From contig NC_134526.1 of the NCBI RefSeq assembly GCF_027942865.1, forward strand, positions 12,122,284-12,186,283: a DNA stretch of 64,000 bases, given 5' to 3'. How positions within the stretch are numbered: the stretch's first letter is position 1; every line of letters begins with the position of its first letter. The position numbers and the translations under genes are program-made. The notes beneath the pieces were generated by a model that ran no database searches, was not told the origin of the DNA, and saw only the letters and a program-made list of their open reading frames with translations. Of the stretch, positions 50,329-63,350 are shown one piece after another. Source of the DNA: Odontesthes bonariensis (lineage: Eukaryota > Chordata > Actinopteri > Atheriniformes > Atherinopsidae).

Positions 50329-50479
50329 GCTGAAGAAAAATTAAACAAAAATGATCACCGATGAAAGTTTAACAGTCTTTGAATGATTTTTTTTATATTC
50401 TGCCTTAGATTTATTTTTTCTTATTACATTTTTACCCACATAAATAATTGCAATACAGTCTCAAACATACAGTGGCTTA

Positions 50480-50835
50480 TGTTTTTTTTTTTTACTTAGT
50501 GGAGGATGTTTAATATTGGTGAACCGTAATATTAAGCAACGTTTCCAACCATCGGTTTTGAGCCTTAAAATCAAAATGGGAGGTACCTCAAAGCGGTCAA
50601 AAATGGAAGTGCTAAGATCTTCTGAAAATTTGAGATCCAGACTGAGAATCTGGTGATACCTAACAAACTGGATAGTGGTGGTCGACAAAATTCTGAGGAA
50701 GGCAGTAGTGATATCAGGCGACTGCATCAAGAGGGAGGAACACGAGAAGACCGAGAAAAATGCCAAGGGCTGAAAGGGAGAGTTAAACATTGGTGTGGTG
50801 ATATTATTGGTAATGGGAGCACTCGGAGCTTGTTA
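50480..50835 (+). mobile_element. Decayed LINE-derived coding relic, right arm
   Basis: Inverted copy of the relic at 44480-44800. One frame reads VVVDKILRKAVV, then KREEHEKTEK; another continues LKGRVKHW, so it is frameshifted. The match to a common fish LINE frame is from memory and modest. Confidence 0.4.
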
Positions 50836-51489
50836 AAGTAGTTTCATCAGATTCCAAGAATAATAAGAGATACTACTCAAGGGCTTTGAGCTCTGAGACA
50901 TCTGGTACGACCCGAGCTAAGGGCAACCGGGGCGCCAGATGGGAGTTTTTACAGGTCTGTTTATTAAGATCAAGATCAGATCTATTGGTCATGCATACAC
51001 ACGAAACATTTGTACCTGTTGACACACACATGCACAGGGTCACACACTCATAGATGCCAACCTGGAGCGGTGGGCAGTCATTCACAGCCCCCGGGGAGCA
51101 TGGGGATACGGTGCCTTGCTCAAGGGCAACTACTTAACTACTTAGAAGTAATGCAAGATGACGTCAGTGGTAATGTCAGCCTTGCGACTGGGACATAATG
51201 GGCACAAATTCCTATAGAAATGTGGTCAAACAGACAAGTTGTAATATTAATCTCACTTCACGTTTTTTCTCCAATTTGATGCGTTGAAGTTTTTTAGATT
51301 TTTCCTGGAGCGAGTCTGAAAATCCCACCTGCTTCATCAAAATAGCGTGCGCGTTAAATTGTGAAACACTACATATTCCCCGAGTGTGTTGCTGACCTGA
51401 AACCCTTTCAACCTGACAAACCAGCAGAAAAACGACATTAAAAATATATATATATTTTAAAAATAGGACACGTTCAGTGCATTTGATCT

Positions 51490-51495
51490 TTTATT
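51490..51495 (-). terminator. alpha-3 polyadenylation signal AATAAA
   Basis: AATAAA on the minus strand 66 bases after the alpha-3 stop. Confidence 0.75.
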
Positions 51496-51560
51496 CAGAT
51501 TCAGACTGACACGGTGTATCTAAGGCCGTTGTCCATCATCTGCTGCTTGTCCTGAGCCGT

Positions 51561-52849
51561 TTATCTGTATTTCTCAGACAGGGCGCGGGACAGCGCAGCC
51601 AGGAACTTGTCCATAGCCACATGGACCTCTGGGCTGAAGTCATCTGGGAACATGATGGCCATAACCACGAGGATGTTGTGGGAGAGAATCTGTGAAAAGA
51701 TGATATATATATGTAAAAATGACCAAATAGTTTTTTCGCAAAACATATCCGGAATAACAGGATTATAAACCCCTCTTTACCTTCCTTTTTAAATATTTGT
51801 TTAATAAATTACCTCAAGATTGAGATACATCGGGCACAAGTGATAAGTGAAAGGGTTAGTGGAAACGCCATCAATAAAGGTCACATAGTGTTAAATGTAA
51901 CGAATTCTTTTTTTTTTAAATGTAAATGTTGACTCAATGTTGTATGATCAGTACGTGTAAATGACCCCTATGCATGGCTCAGAGTGCGTTGCTATACACA
52001 TTAACAGTCATGTTTTAATAATATTCTCACGGATTATCCTTCTTTTGGGGGTGAACTAACTCTCTGTCAGTTTTGTGTACAATTTCTGAAATGCTGTTCA
52101 TTTTGAAAAGCCAACTTTCTTTCAGAAATGCCACAATCTTTACCAGCAGAGGCTGTTAAAAACCTGGATCCATGTGCAACACATAACCGAAAGAGTTACT
52201 TTGAAAACCCAATCCCACTCAGGGCACTGTCGTGTAAAAAGCAGTCACAGACCATTTTGCTAATCTATATGAAAAGCAACCCCTTAACCAGATGCGTGAA
52301 TATGAGGATTGTAGAGAGGAGAGGAGAAAAGTCTTGGAAACTCCTTATAGTGACAGAAATATTTTGATCAAATCTGATTTGATATGACCACGACTGGTGG
52401 CTTTGAGACTGTGTGAGAATAATTGAAGCTACAGAGCAAGGACAAAACAGTTGTTAAACTCTGTACCTTGAAGTTAGCAGGGTCCACTCTCAGAGTGAAG
52501 GCATGCAGCTCACTGAGGTTAAGAAGGCCTGCGGCAATATCGTCGATTTTGCTCACAGCAAGAGCAACTCCACCCATCACGGTCTTTCCGTGCTTATTCA
52601 CCGGGGCAGAGCCGGGGCTCAGGTCCTTCCAGTGGGAGAAGTAAGTCTTGGTCTGAGGGTACACTACCAGCATCCTGGGAAAAAACACAAGTGAATTAGC
52701 AAATGCATAAAAAAATAAATCAAGCTGTATCAATGAGTGTGGTGCCATGTTTACCTGGACAGAGCATCAGAGCCGATCATGTCGGCCTTGCCAGACGCTT
52801 TAGCCCAGAAGGACTTGACTGCTTCCTTGTCCTTGGCGGTGAGACTCAT
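51561..52849 (-). CDS. hba: Alpha-globin 3
   Basis: Exons on the minus strand: 52755-52849, 52467-52674 and 51561-51689, 143 residues. It starts [20 protein letters not shown] and has [11 protein letters not shown], distal His 60, proximal His 89, and ends EKYR. Intron 2 is about 780 nt, much longer than in alpha-1 and alpha-2. It differs clearly from alpha-1/2 and forms a second alpha class with the spacer pseudogene and the orphan exon. With beta-3 it makes a convergent beta(+)/alpha(-) pair, the unit that was duplicated. A TATA box lies at 52898-52906. Exon 3 and part of intron 2 lie inside the right arm; exons 1-2 lie outside. Confidence 0.96.
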
Positions 52850-52897
52850 CTTGCAGTTTGTTTGGTTTGAATGCCCACATCACAAACCTATAGCGGG

Positions 52898-52906
52898 TTT
52901 TATATA
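52898..52906 (-). promoter_or_regulatory. alpha-3 TATA box
   Basis: TATATAAAA on the minus strand, about 50 bases before the ATG. Confidence 0.75.
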
Positions 52907-52909
52907 AGT

Positions 52910-55016
52910 AACAGGGCATGGTCACACCAGAATTACCTCCAAGATATGTGCATTTGGACAGGTTCCAAGTGATCTGTTACAGCTAGCAGGAGATAAACGA
53001 AAGAACACGGTCACAGAGGCTCTCTCGAAACCAACAGTCGATCATAGGTGACTGTTTGAAGAGCTTCACATATTGTTTAAATTCAATCAACAATTAAGGA
53101 ACTCAAAATACACATTTTCAGAGGCAAGAAGTGGAAAAAAATCTGTAGGAGTTGTTTTTTAAACAAGAGACAGTCAGAAACGAGAGATTTGAAGTTCAAT
53201 TGCAAAATTGCATGAGCTCATTGAAGGCAAATTGCTTGTCAAATTCCGTACAATTTATCACGAGGATTTTCCTTGACTGTTCTATGTTTAGGGTATAAAG
53301 GTATCAATATGCCATGAAACACTAGAAGTAAGCCCCATAAAAAAGCCAATTGCAAAGCTATTTCTTTGACAGCCTGAAGATTTGACCGAACTTAAATCTA
53401 GTGTGGCCTATGGCAGTCCAATGATCCTGATTTAAAAATCTAACTTCTGTAATTAATAAATATCTGCTTATCAGTGGACACCAACGTGATGACTGGGGTC
53501 ATTTGCGGTGACGGTTGTTGCCATTAAGTGGTGTGTTTCCTGCCTTATCTAAACGTCAAGGGGCGGCTCCGCGGAGGGGAGCGAGATAATGTTTTCAGCA
53601 ATGCAAGCAGCAGCCTCACTTTGCAGCACAAGTGCATTTGAAGTCGAAGAGGTCACTTGCTGTCTGTTTCATTTAATTACACGTATGGTTTTATCAGTGT
53701 GAAGGCAATCTAATGCGATCATTTTCTTGCCACAACATTACGGCACAGCGGAGATTTCTAGAAGCCTGATGACTCACATATTCGCCAGATCTGTAGCTGT
53801 AATAATGTGAGCATTTTTTTTTAATCTCCACTGTTTGATATGGATTCATTTTTAATAAAACCAAAGCTGACACCGGTAAACTAATGCGCTGACAGCAGAT
53901 TTTTCTGCATTAACTGGGCGGAAATAGAGGGCGTGATAGGGAGGATATTACCGTCTGGAGACACACGCCATACAGTCAGAAAACACCAAGGCTTAATGCA
54001 CTGAACGTTACTTCAGAGGTCTAATGGACTTCATATTTGCCAGGTAGGCCCAAAACAAAATAAGGTCCACCTTCAGCTCATTGTTCACCTCTATAACTGT
54101 TTATCTTCAGGCTGAGACTGGAGCTGATCATCGTCTTTGTGTGCTTTTGAAAAGGTTGCAGATTTTTGAGAGGTTTAAATACTTTTCAGGATCAGTGATT
54201 TTTTTATTTATTTTTTGTTATAATCCTGCATCCTCCAGATTGTTCATGGTTCAATGGCAATACTTACTGTGACTGGCGCAGGTAATACTTCATTCATTGT
54301 TTTTCGCCTACAAAGGCACAAACGACAAAGCTCTTTTAGTTACGAATATGCTGTGACGTGATTAATCCAACAGAATTTGGGTTGTTTCTGTAATCTGCAC
54401 CATGAAGGACAATGTAATTATCTACTGCTACTTTTTTTCTTGGATTTATACTAACAAACTTGATTTGTAAATATTGCGACACAAATACCACCACAGTCAG
54501 AGTCTGCGAGGTTTCCTTATCCCGATTAAAGTTAACCACACTTGTAGTTAAAAAGGTTCAACTGTACTACCTTGAAATAACTGTGTGACAATACAGTTAT
54601 TAGCTTCTCCTGACTGTTAAAGACGTTTGATTCCTTTGGATTTCTATTACAAAGTTGTGGCGCCCTCTTGCGGACAGAAAAAATGTACATTTCCTTTATA
54701 CTTTTAGTATCCTTAAATATTCACAGTGACGTGGTGCTTAACATGGACCTAAATAATTGAATTGAATAACAAACATCCAGGTAACCATGGAATGAGGTAC
54801 ACCGTTGCTGTAGAAAGTATATCACGGGAACACCGGAGGTCCTGAACCAGCAGATACCCGCGTCCACGTGGAGCTGTCCGAGGTCCTCCCCTCCTGTCCC
54901 TGCTCTGGACCAGAATAAGTAACGAGAGGACAGCGCCCATCCAATGTTGAACAAACAGCAACAAGTGTGAGTGTTTCACGATACGTGAAGAAAACACACT
55001 CCCTCTGTCTCCCTTC
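52910..55016. other. Intergenic region between alpha-3 and the LINE
   Basis: No gene recognised. A CTCF-like motif lies at about 54658-54673. Confidence 0.55.
54658..54673 (-). promoter_or_regulatory. CTCF-like motif, minus orientation
   Basis: On the minus strand CCGCAAGAGGGCGCCA matches 13 of 15 core positions. Weaker than the others. Confidence 0.3.
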
Positions 55017-55030
55017 TTTTTTTTTTTTTT

Positions 55031-57772
55031 GATGACCTCAGTGAACTGCTGTCTATGATATGTGTTGATTTTGACTGTGTAATTATTGTTGGTGATTTTA
55101 ACATCCATGTGGACATCCCTCAGGACAAAGGGACTAAAAACCTGAGTAACACTCTGGACAACTTTGGGCTGACTCAGCATGTAACAGAGGCCACGCACAA
55201 TAGGGGGCACACTCTACACTTACTGATCTCTAAGGGTCTGAGCATTTCAGAGGTTACTGTGTCTGATGTGGGCCTGTCTGATCATTCCTGTGTTTTCTTT
55301 GAGAATACGATTTCACTGCACACAAATGTCTCAACAGCAGTGATCTCAAAACGGTGTTTAACTGAAAACAGTAGTGAGATCTTTAACCAGGTCTTCTCCT
55401 AAACACCTGCCCTGTCCGGGGGTTCAGTCAATGAGCTCATCAGTAGCTTCAATGCTAAAATGTTAAATGTTATGGATGCTATTGCTCCCATTAAGGTGAA
55501 GGTTATCTCTGGAAGGAAGAAGTCTCCATGGAGAAATTCCACACCAGTGAAAAATGGGATAAGAGAGTGTCGGAAAGCTGAGCGCAGATGGAGAAAAACA
55601 AATCTCCAGGTTCATTACAACATCTATAAAGAGAAACTTCACTCTAATAATTTACAACTCAGGAATGCAAGAAAGTCCTATTTCTCTGACATCATCACCA
55701 AAAACAGTCCTAATGCTCGGGCCTTATTTGCTACAGTCGACAGGTTAACAAACCCTCCTGTGTTAGTGGCAACTGAACTTCATTCCACTATGGCCTGCAA
55801 TGACTTTGCCAAATTCTTCACAGACAAAATCCAAAATATTAGACAAGCAGTTGGTACATCAGCAGCAGGTTCAGCATATGTACCGTGTCCACCGAAAACC
55901 CGTTTAAACACCATGACACAGTTCCATTAACAGCAAAGACCTGGAGTACATCTTACGTCAGCTGAACTCCTCCTCTTGCTGTTTAGACATCCTGCCAACA
56001 GCTTTTTTCAAAAGGGTCTCAAAGATTTTGTCAGAGTCAGACCTGTTACTCAGATCAGCTGAAATGCTCAGTGTATTTAAGTCCAGGTTGAAGACACACC
56101 TATTTTCAGCTGCATTTGAATAAAGCTCCAAATCTGAAGCTTGAGTTTACTGATCGTGAACTTGTCTTTAATGTCGGGTGTGTTTCCAGAGCCACTAAAA
56201 AAAAACTGTAATCAAACCTCTGCTGAAAAAGGACAATCTTGACAAGGCACAAATGAGCAACTACAGGCCCATCTCAAATCTCCCATTTTTAAGTAAGATC
56301 ATTAGCGTTTTTTCAACAGCTTAATTACTTTTTAAAACAAAATAACTGCTATGACACCTTCCAGTCAGGTTTCAGACAGCACCACAGCACTGAGACTGCT
56401 CTGACCAAAGTGTTTAATGACATATGTCTGAATACAGACGGTGGAAAAATGTCAGTCTTAGTTTTACTAGATCTTGGTGCTGCATTTGATACAGTTGACC
56501 ACAATATATTACTCAAACAACTGGAGAACTGGGCGGGTCTTTCCGGAACTATACTAAACTGGTTCAAAACATACTTAGAGAACAGGAAGTACTTTGTGTC
56601 AATAGGTAACTTTACATCTGAGCAGACAAGAATCACTTGTGGAGTTCCCCAAGGTTCCATCCTGGGACCTCTTCTGTTTAACATCTACATGCTCCCAATG
56701 GCACAGATTATAAAAAACAACAAAATAAACTACCATAGCTATGCAGATGACACGCAGATATATATTACAATGTCACCAGGAGACCAAGGCTCTGTACAGG
56801 CTCTTGGTAAATGCATTGAAGAGATTAATGACTGGATGTGCCACAACTTTCTCCAGCTAAACAAAAACAAAACTGAGGTAATTGTCTTTGGAGCCAAAGA
56901 GAAACAATTACAGGTCACCACAGAACTTCAATCTATACACCTAGAAACTACCAACCAGGCCAGAAATCTGGGTGTAGTGATGGACTCAGACCTAAATTTG
57001 GAAAAACACATTAAGGCAGTAACAAAGTCAGCCTACTATCACCTTAAGAATATATCAAGGTTAAAAGATCTGATGTCTCAGCAGGACCTGAAAAAACTAG
57101 TCCATGCATTCATCTTTAGTAGGCTTGATTACTGTAACAGCATTTTTACAGGTCTACCTAAAAAGTCAGTTAGACAACTGCAGCTTATTCAGAACTCTGC
57201 TGCTCGAGTCCTCACTAAGACCAAAAAAGTGGACCACATCAGTCCAGCTCTGAGGTCTTTACACTGACTGCCTGTCCATCAGAGGATAGACTTTAAAGTT
57301 CTGATGCTGGTCTATAAAGCTCTGAATGGTCTAGGACCAAAATACATCAGTGACCTCCTGACCCAGTATGAACCTTCCAGACCCCTCAGGTCATCTGGAT
57401 CCGGTCTTTTATCAGTTCCCAGTCAGAACCAGACATGGAGAAGCTGCATTCAGCTTCTATGCTCCACATGTCTGGAATAAACTCCCAGAAAGCCTCAGAT
57501 CAGCTGAAATGCTCAGTGTATTTAAGTCCAGGTTGAAGACACACCTATTTTCAGCTGCATTTGAATAAAGCTCCAAATCTGAAGCTTGAGTTTCAAAACT
57601 TAATCATATTTTAACTACTGATTCTATCTGATTTTATCTATTGTTCTTATTTCTTTTCTTTTGGTTTAAAATTTAAATCGTGCTTTTTATTTCTACTGTT
57701 TGAATGTATCTGTAAAGCACTTTGAATCACCTTGTTGTTGAATTGCGCTATACAAATAAACTTGCCTTGCCT
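55031..57772 (+). mobile_element. L2-type non-LTR retrotransposon, 5'-truncated and broken
   Basis: The plus strand shows the end of an apurinic-type endonuclease domain (IIVGDFNIHVD near 55080, GLSDHSCVFF near 55275), a linker, a reverse transcriptase (AAFDTVDHNILL near 56480, GVPQGSILGPLLFN near 56640, SYADDTQIYI near 56740) and a C-terminal tail to about 57568. The 3' end has aaagcactttgaatc, gcgctatacaaat and short CTTGC-type repeats, as in fish L2 elements. The frame is broken by stops or frameshifts (at least four segments), and a piece of the element's own 3' region is inserted at about 56055-56150. A 14-base T run precedes the 5' end. It is a dead copy. Confidence 0.88.
56055..56150 (+). 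repeat. Internal copy of the LINE's own 3' segment
   Basis: About 95 bases here repeat 57500-57594 almost exactly (from cagatcagctgaaatgctc to gaagcttgagttt). They interrupt the linker before the reverse transcriptase. Confidence 0.85.
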
Positions 57773-59270
57773 TTGAGTTGTGTTTTTGTTTCCTTATAAT
57801 TTTATAGTTTCTGTTGCTTTCAACAAAACTTTTTCCCGTAATTCAAGGCAATATTAGTTTATTTTCGACAGTGTCTTTGGCCTCCTTCATTTAACTGCAG
57901 TTGTACTTTCATGCATACTGAACATCACACTGTTCATGATGACTGATATTCCTTCAGATAGTTGTCAACTACTCAGTCAATTGTGAGAAGAACCTAAAGT
58001 CCACGGTCAAGATTTTATAAGTGGAATGCGAGGAGCAACCCTGGACTTATTCCTTGTACTCCTGTTGCCCACTGGGAAACTGATATTACCATTATGTCCA
58101 AATATGTCAAAGACATGAAAGAATATCAAGTGTAAGAGTGGTGCTCATGGTCAGAAACGTTTTTTTTTAAATCTAAAACATCAAACTTTTTGGTCTTTGC
58201 AAAAAATAAAAAGCTAAATACTGAGATACAAGCCTTAGGCTTGACGTATCTTTTCTTATTCTTATTGAATCTTACATTTTGTATCTTACGTGATAAACGA
58301 TGTGCTTTGAAATATCGCTTATGAATTTATGAATACATCCCAACTTGGATGGTCACACCTGCAGAAATGTTTACATCAGAGCAATCGCAAATTTAATTGC
58401 ATAGCATCTTTAAACAAAACAGTACCACACCTATTGTGATTAAAAGGGATATTCTTACCTACAAAAACAGGCTTATTGATAGGTTCATGATATCACAGCC
58501 TCGTGAAGACCTCAAACAAATATCCTCTGCTTTGCACTGGAAGGACCTGAGAAAACCCTGCTGCCATGACGCAGATCTCTATTCCACATGGTGTGACGAT
58601 GATATAAGTCAATTTAGATACTTTGTGTGTAAAAATTCACGAAGCAAAATCCAGGCATTTACTAATTAAATCCAAACACAATAGCGTCACTGTAATAATT
58701 TAACAGTATAGCTTTATTGTTGTAAAATTGTGTAATCAGAGGGTGTCGAGTAATGTGATAATGAGTTTCCATCTTTACCCCTCATAATAAACAACTGAAA
58801 AGTTTGCCTCATATACAAACCAACAAAATCCAACGCAGATACTCTAGCCTACCCCAAGCACTAAAAAAAAGCAACAAATCTGACACATTTTGTGTTTAAA
58901 CAGATGCCTCGGCTATATTTTACCCATTCAGAATGAAAAGCATGTTGCAATCTGAAGAAGCTGACTGTTGCTCATCTGAATCTGTTATTGAAACCACAGT
59001 GAAAGACCTGTAATAATCACATTAGTTTCTTAATAATCTGTAAAACCTCTCAAAGCCTCTAGGAGTCGTTAAATCCCGAATGAAGAACTGCAACGTTACT
59101 GAATAGGCTTCTTGAAACGCACACTTGTAGAAAGCCATCACTCATGAAATTAATAAAAACTCACATTTAAAGTAATTACTCAGTTATAAAACATACTGAA
59201 GTGTTACATTTCACGATTATGGCATCAAAGATAAGATGGAAAACAGACCAGGGTTGAAACATCAGTTTTA
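57773..59270. other. Intergenic region between the LINE and beta-4
   Basis: AT-rich DNA. The 90-codon open frame at 58397-58669 resembles no protein known to me and has no splice or promoter support. Confidence 0.55.
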
Positions 59271-59304
59271 TTCGTAGACTTAACCCAACACTGTGTGTGG
59301 CTCC

Positions 59305-60219
59305 TCATTTGTACTGACTGTTCATAGCTTCGACTACAGCGGTAAGAAACTTCTGCCAGATTGCTTGGACCCGAGGGTCCAAGTTGCTCTTGAGTTTGCA
59401 GGCGACGCTAATGGTGATGCAGTCTGCCAACAGCTGTGGATAAAACGAAAGCAAAATGAATCCGGTCTGTGCGGATGTGGAATGTATCACTTAAACAATT
59501 TGTCACTTTAGATGCAGGATATTTATTGCCTACTCTGAAGTTATCGGGATCTACGTTGAGGTTTTCATAGTGCATCCTGCTCAGATCAGCGTACGCCGCT
59601 TTCATGTTGTCCATGTTCTTCACCCCAATGTCCAAAGCTTTCAGCAAGACCTTCCCATGGGCGGCAACTTTGGCGTTACTCAAAATTGCAGTGTTTGTGA
59701 AGATATCTCCAAACATGCCGAAATAGCGCTCGGTCCAGGGGTAGACAATCAGAGTTCTGTCAATATCAGAAGTGTGAAACTGGCAAATTTGTATCACGCA
59801 AACACATAAAAATTAAAACACAACTGACAACTAGGAAAAAACGTAAGACTGTAACCATCCATATTGGTACCAAGGGAAATGGAAGTCATTTTCAAGCCAT
59901 GAAATTTGCTTTAAAATGGTGCTGAAATGTCCTGAATGAATGAAAGGCCTGTAAATAACATAAAGGTTTGAAAATAAAGCAATTTCTCTTTAGTATTTCT
60001 GCGTCCCTTTGGAACAAAAATCTAATTCGCTGTTATTTTATTTTATTTAAGGGAGACAAGCAAGATACGATTATCTAGCTGGAGGCATGCATGCTTTAAA
60101 GACGAATAACTGAAAATCAAACTCTACCTTGCCAACACTTGTGGTCCAATCTCATCAATGTCAACTTTTTCCCAAACTGATCTGACAGTGCGGCGCTCCT
60201 CGTCTGTCCACTTGACCAT
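59305..60219 (-). CDS. hbb: Beta-globin 4, divergent
   Basis: Exons on the minus strand: 60128-60219, 59534-59756 and 59305-59433 (92, 223 and 129 nt), 147 residues. It starts MVKWTDEERRTVRSVWEKVD and carries TLIVYPWTERYFGMFG, distal His 64 and proximal His 93. It is the most divergent beta here: the residue after the proximal His is Tyr (Ser in beta-1/2/3) and the chain ends QYK rather than QYH. The terminal His and the Ser are residues tied to the Bohr and Root effects, so its oxygen binding may be less pH-sensitive. Introns are longer (about 100 and 370 nt). Splice sites, lengths and frame are intact. It lies apart from the other globins, beyond the LINE. Confidence 0.95.
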
Positions 60220-62286
60220 GGCGCCATGTAATCAATAAAAAGACAGTTTCTTAAGTGTGCTCCCCTTACATTAAACCGATTAGGGATAAACTGACATGTA
60301 CAAAACACATCGAGATACTTAGGGAAGCTGTACAGTGTCTTCAAACATAAAGTTTGCCTCTGTCTTGTTTTTAGCAAGCTTCCACCAGCTGCTCAGCTTA
60401 GATTGTGACATAAACTTTCCTTATCTGGGCATTCAGGCTTACCCCGCCCAAATAAATGATCCAAAGGACCATTCTGCAATTGCCTTCATGCATACTTTTT
60501 TCATTAGTGTTTTGGCCTCAAATGACCTAATTCGTTTTAGATTTTAAGACCAAAAACCAACGGATGACGACTTTTTTTCTCTCTGGTTTTACGACCTTTT
60601 ATCAACTGGATTTGAAGAACCGTGATACTAATTGTGGTTGGAATAACGTTTCTCCTCGCTTTGCTGAATTTATTAGATGTGTGTTTTTTTTTCTTTGAAG
60701 AAATTATGAATGATCATGCAAAACGTCTCTAAATATTTGTGAATCCCTGATAAAACAAAAGTAACAAAAAGGCCTGATTTACGGATAAGGCACTCGGATA
60801 AGGTGCTTGATTCCTTTTCTATGCAAAAAGCTCAGGTTCTGTAGATTCCTGGATGTATCAACAATATCTAATAGCTTGGCTTTCCGTGAACTGTATCGCA
60901 GCCTTACCAGAGAGCCTCTCATGAGGGCATAGATGGCCACATCAAATAGCTTCACTCTTGGATGACAGCAACGTGGAAGTGCGCTCGAGCAGATTCCACC
61001 CTGACAAAAGCCAAATATGATGACGTACTGCTGTCATCCTGCCATGTATTTTGACTGAATTCCCTGCATGGCTCACACACTTCTCTAAATCAAAGATCCA
61101 CCTCCATGGTTCCTCTCCAACTCCTCTCCAACTCCAAATGTTTATAGTTTCAACTATGACGGTATCGCCGCCCCTATGTGACTTAGCTCAACATAATTTA
61201 TGTCTTGTCTATCAAATTATAGTACCCTGTCCATTTTTCCCCAAATGCCCCCTTGTTGTGCATTTACAAAATGCACAAAACATAGTTTTCCTTAAAACTC
61301 TGACTGAAATCTGAATCTACTTTGTCAACATGAAATTAATTTAATTAAAAACTGCTGCAAACATTGGCAGCACTACATCAGTTTACAGACTATAGAGACT
61401 ATTACTTATTTGTCTGGTACTAGATGGAAAGATGTTTCACAACAATAAATAATAAAGTACGGACAGGATTTTTAATCGAGGCACAGAACATAATTTTAAG
61501 ATCCAGATATGTTACGTTACAGATAATTAAACACAAATATGACTAAATGTGCATGTAGGCTAAACTGTTTTTACTTAATCTAAAAATCAAACCTTAATTA
61601 ACTTTTATGGAAACTTTTAAAGTAAAAAAAAAAAAATACACAGAGTCTTACATATTTCAGTTTTTAATTGGTGTGATGGCAACAACTGTCAGAAAGTTAC
61701 TGAATGATAACTTGGATGAGTGCTGCGCAGCTTCTTACTGATCAGTTTCAGACGTGGTGGTGGAGGCTAATTGAATGGAGGTGAGTATGCATGATTTAGC
61801 AAAAGCTTTTCTCAAATGTTTGTAATGTTGTTGAAAAGCACAGATACATTAATCCCTGGGGAGTCTGACTGTTTTTACAGAGTCAGAAACAAATAAATAC
61901 CTAGGGGCAGACAGTTGATGTATTTTTGTAGTCTCAATGTGTCAGACAGCAATATGTTGTTATAAGTTTATTAGCTAACTGTGTATGGGATTGAACAACA
62001 TAATCATGATCCATACAGGAATTGATCAGCTATGAGCCAAAAGGTGAACTGAATATGTTGTCTACACTTTATCTAACAGGAGACTTATTGTCTCAGATTT
62101 TGAAAACCATTGGTTCCTTGTATAGAAATGACTCAAAGCTGGAATAGCCCCCTGAACATATGGTGGGACACTTTGAGCACGCTCAACAATCAAATTAAAT
62201 TGAATCCAAAACAATGTCAGCATTGTCATAAATTCAATAATTTGATCCTAAGTAACCTGCAATGAATGCTGAGAAATCATCAACTA

Positions 62287-62302
62287 CAGCGCCACCTGCT
62301 GG
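62287..62302 (-). promoter_or_regulatory. Strong CTCF-like motif, minus orientation
   Basis: On the minus strand CCAGCAGGTGGCGCTG matches all 15 positions of CCASYAGRKGGCRSY. It is beyond the last globin gene. Binding is inferred. Confidence 0.55.
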
Positions 62303-63315
62303 TGATTTAACGAAGACATTTGGGTGCACCACAACAGTCAGCCATCTATGTATAGAAAAGATTACTAATAAAAAGGAAAAGAAAAAAAGAAAAATACCGG
62401 CAAAAAAATGTAATTTTTCGGAGAAGTACATGATTAGTTTATCTTCACTGCATTCTCACTACAGTGTTCGTGTCAGCACCGTGCTGCAGAGCCCTCTGAG
62501 GTGTCTCCAATCAGGAGGAATCAGGACCCTGGAGAGCGCCAAGAAGCACAGTCCTGATAAAAAGGATCAATAACAACATTTGCACCGAAAAGTATTCCGA
62601 ATTTGATATCAATCCAGTTTTCGTTACACAGAAAACAATGAAATGGCAAGCAAGCTTGCAGATCACTTGCAAGGGAGAGGCTGACGACCAAGTGAAACCT
62701 TCCCAAATCAAAGCGGTGACGAAGGAGCAGAAATGGATAACGTTTTGTTCCTTTGAAAGCTTGTAAGAATCTATTAATCCACATTTAAGCATAACCGCGC
62801 GTTTTAATTAACCGGATTGACAGCAAAGTTGGACAACAATGGGACTCGAATAGGATTCCCACCTTTGACTTTTCCTACGTCCCTATGAACGTCTTTGAAA
62901 ATGTAAAAGCTGTGGAGTAGGCTATCATATATGTGACAGTTTCACGTAATTAAAAACATAGATGGGTTATAATATGCAAAGGTAAACATATGTGCATGTG
63001 ACGGTTTGGGGTACTGAAAATGTAATTTTACCATTTTTGAGCAACTGCAGCAGTTTCAGTAATTCAAGGCATGTGAGTGTTACTGTTTTGAAAGTATTTC
63101 GTTAAGTTTTAGGGGGTTTGAGCCTTTATTGAAATTCTGCTACGTTTAACTGTGGACCAATTTCACTATTTGACATTCAGGTTGAGTTTAACGCTGCCTT
63201 GACTCCTTGGAAATGCGACTGACGTCACGCCATCTGCGCTTCGGACAGGCACAGTCGCGCAATCTACACTTGAAAATCGAGTGCCCGTCTAAATCGGGGG
63301 CTGGAGCCGCGGTCA

Positions 63316-63350
63316 ATGGGCGAGAGGCGGGGTACACCCTGGACAGGTCA
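63316..63350 (+). repeat. Fragment of the common fish repeat
   Basis: The gcgagaggcggggtacaccc block, also found at 22972-23215. Confidence 0.6.

Larger units (their letters stand above)
49278..52385. repeat. Right arm of the 3-kb inverted duplication
   Basis: Reverse complement of 42920-45946. It contains beta-3 on the plus strand, the shared repeats and LINE relic, and exon 3 plus most of intron 2 of alpha-3. To the right the DNA continues into alpha-3 exons 2 and 1, which have no partner on the left. Confidence 0.93.

Noticed and set aside
58397-58669. 90-codon plus-strand open frame
   Set aside because: No similarity recognised and no promoter or splice context; probably chance.
62262-62573. 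103-codon plus-strand open frame
   Set aside because: Low-complexity lysine-rich stretch and no known domain; it overlaps the CTCF-like motif.
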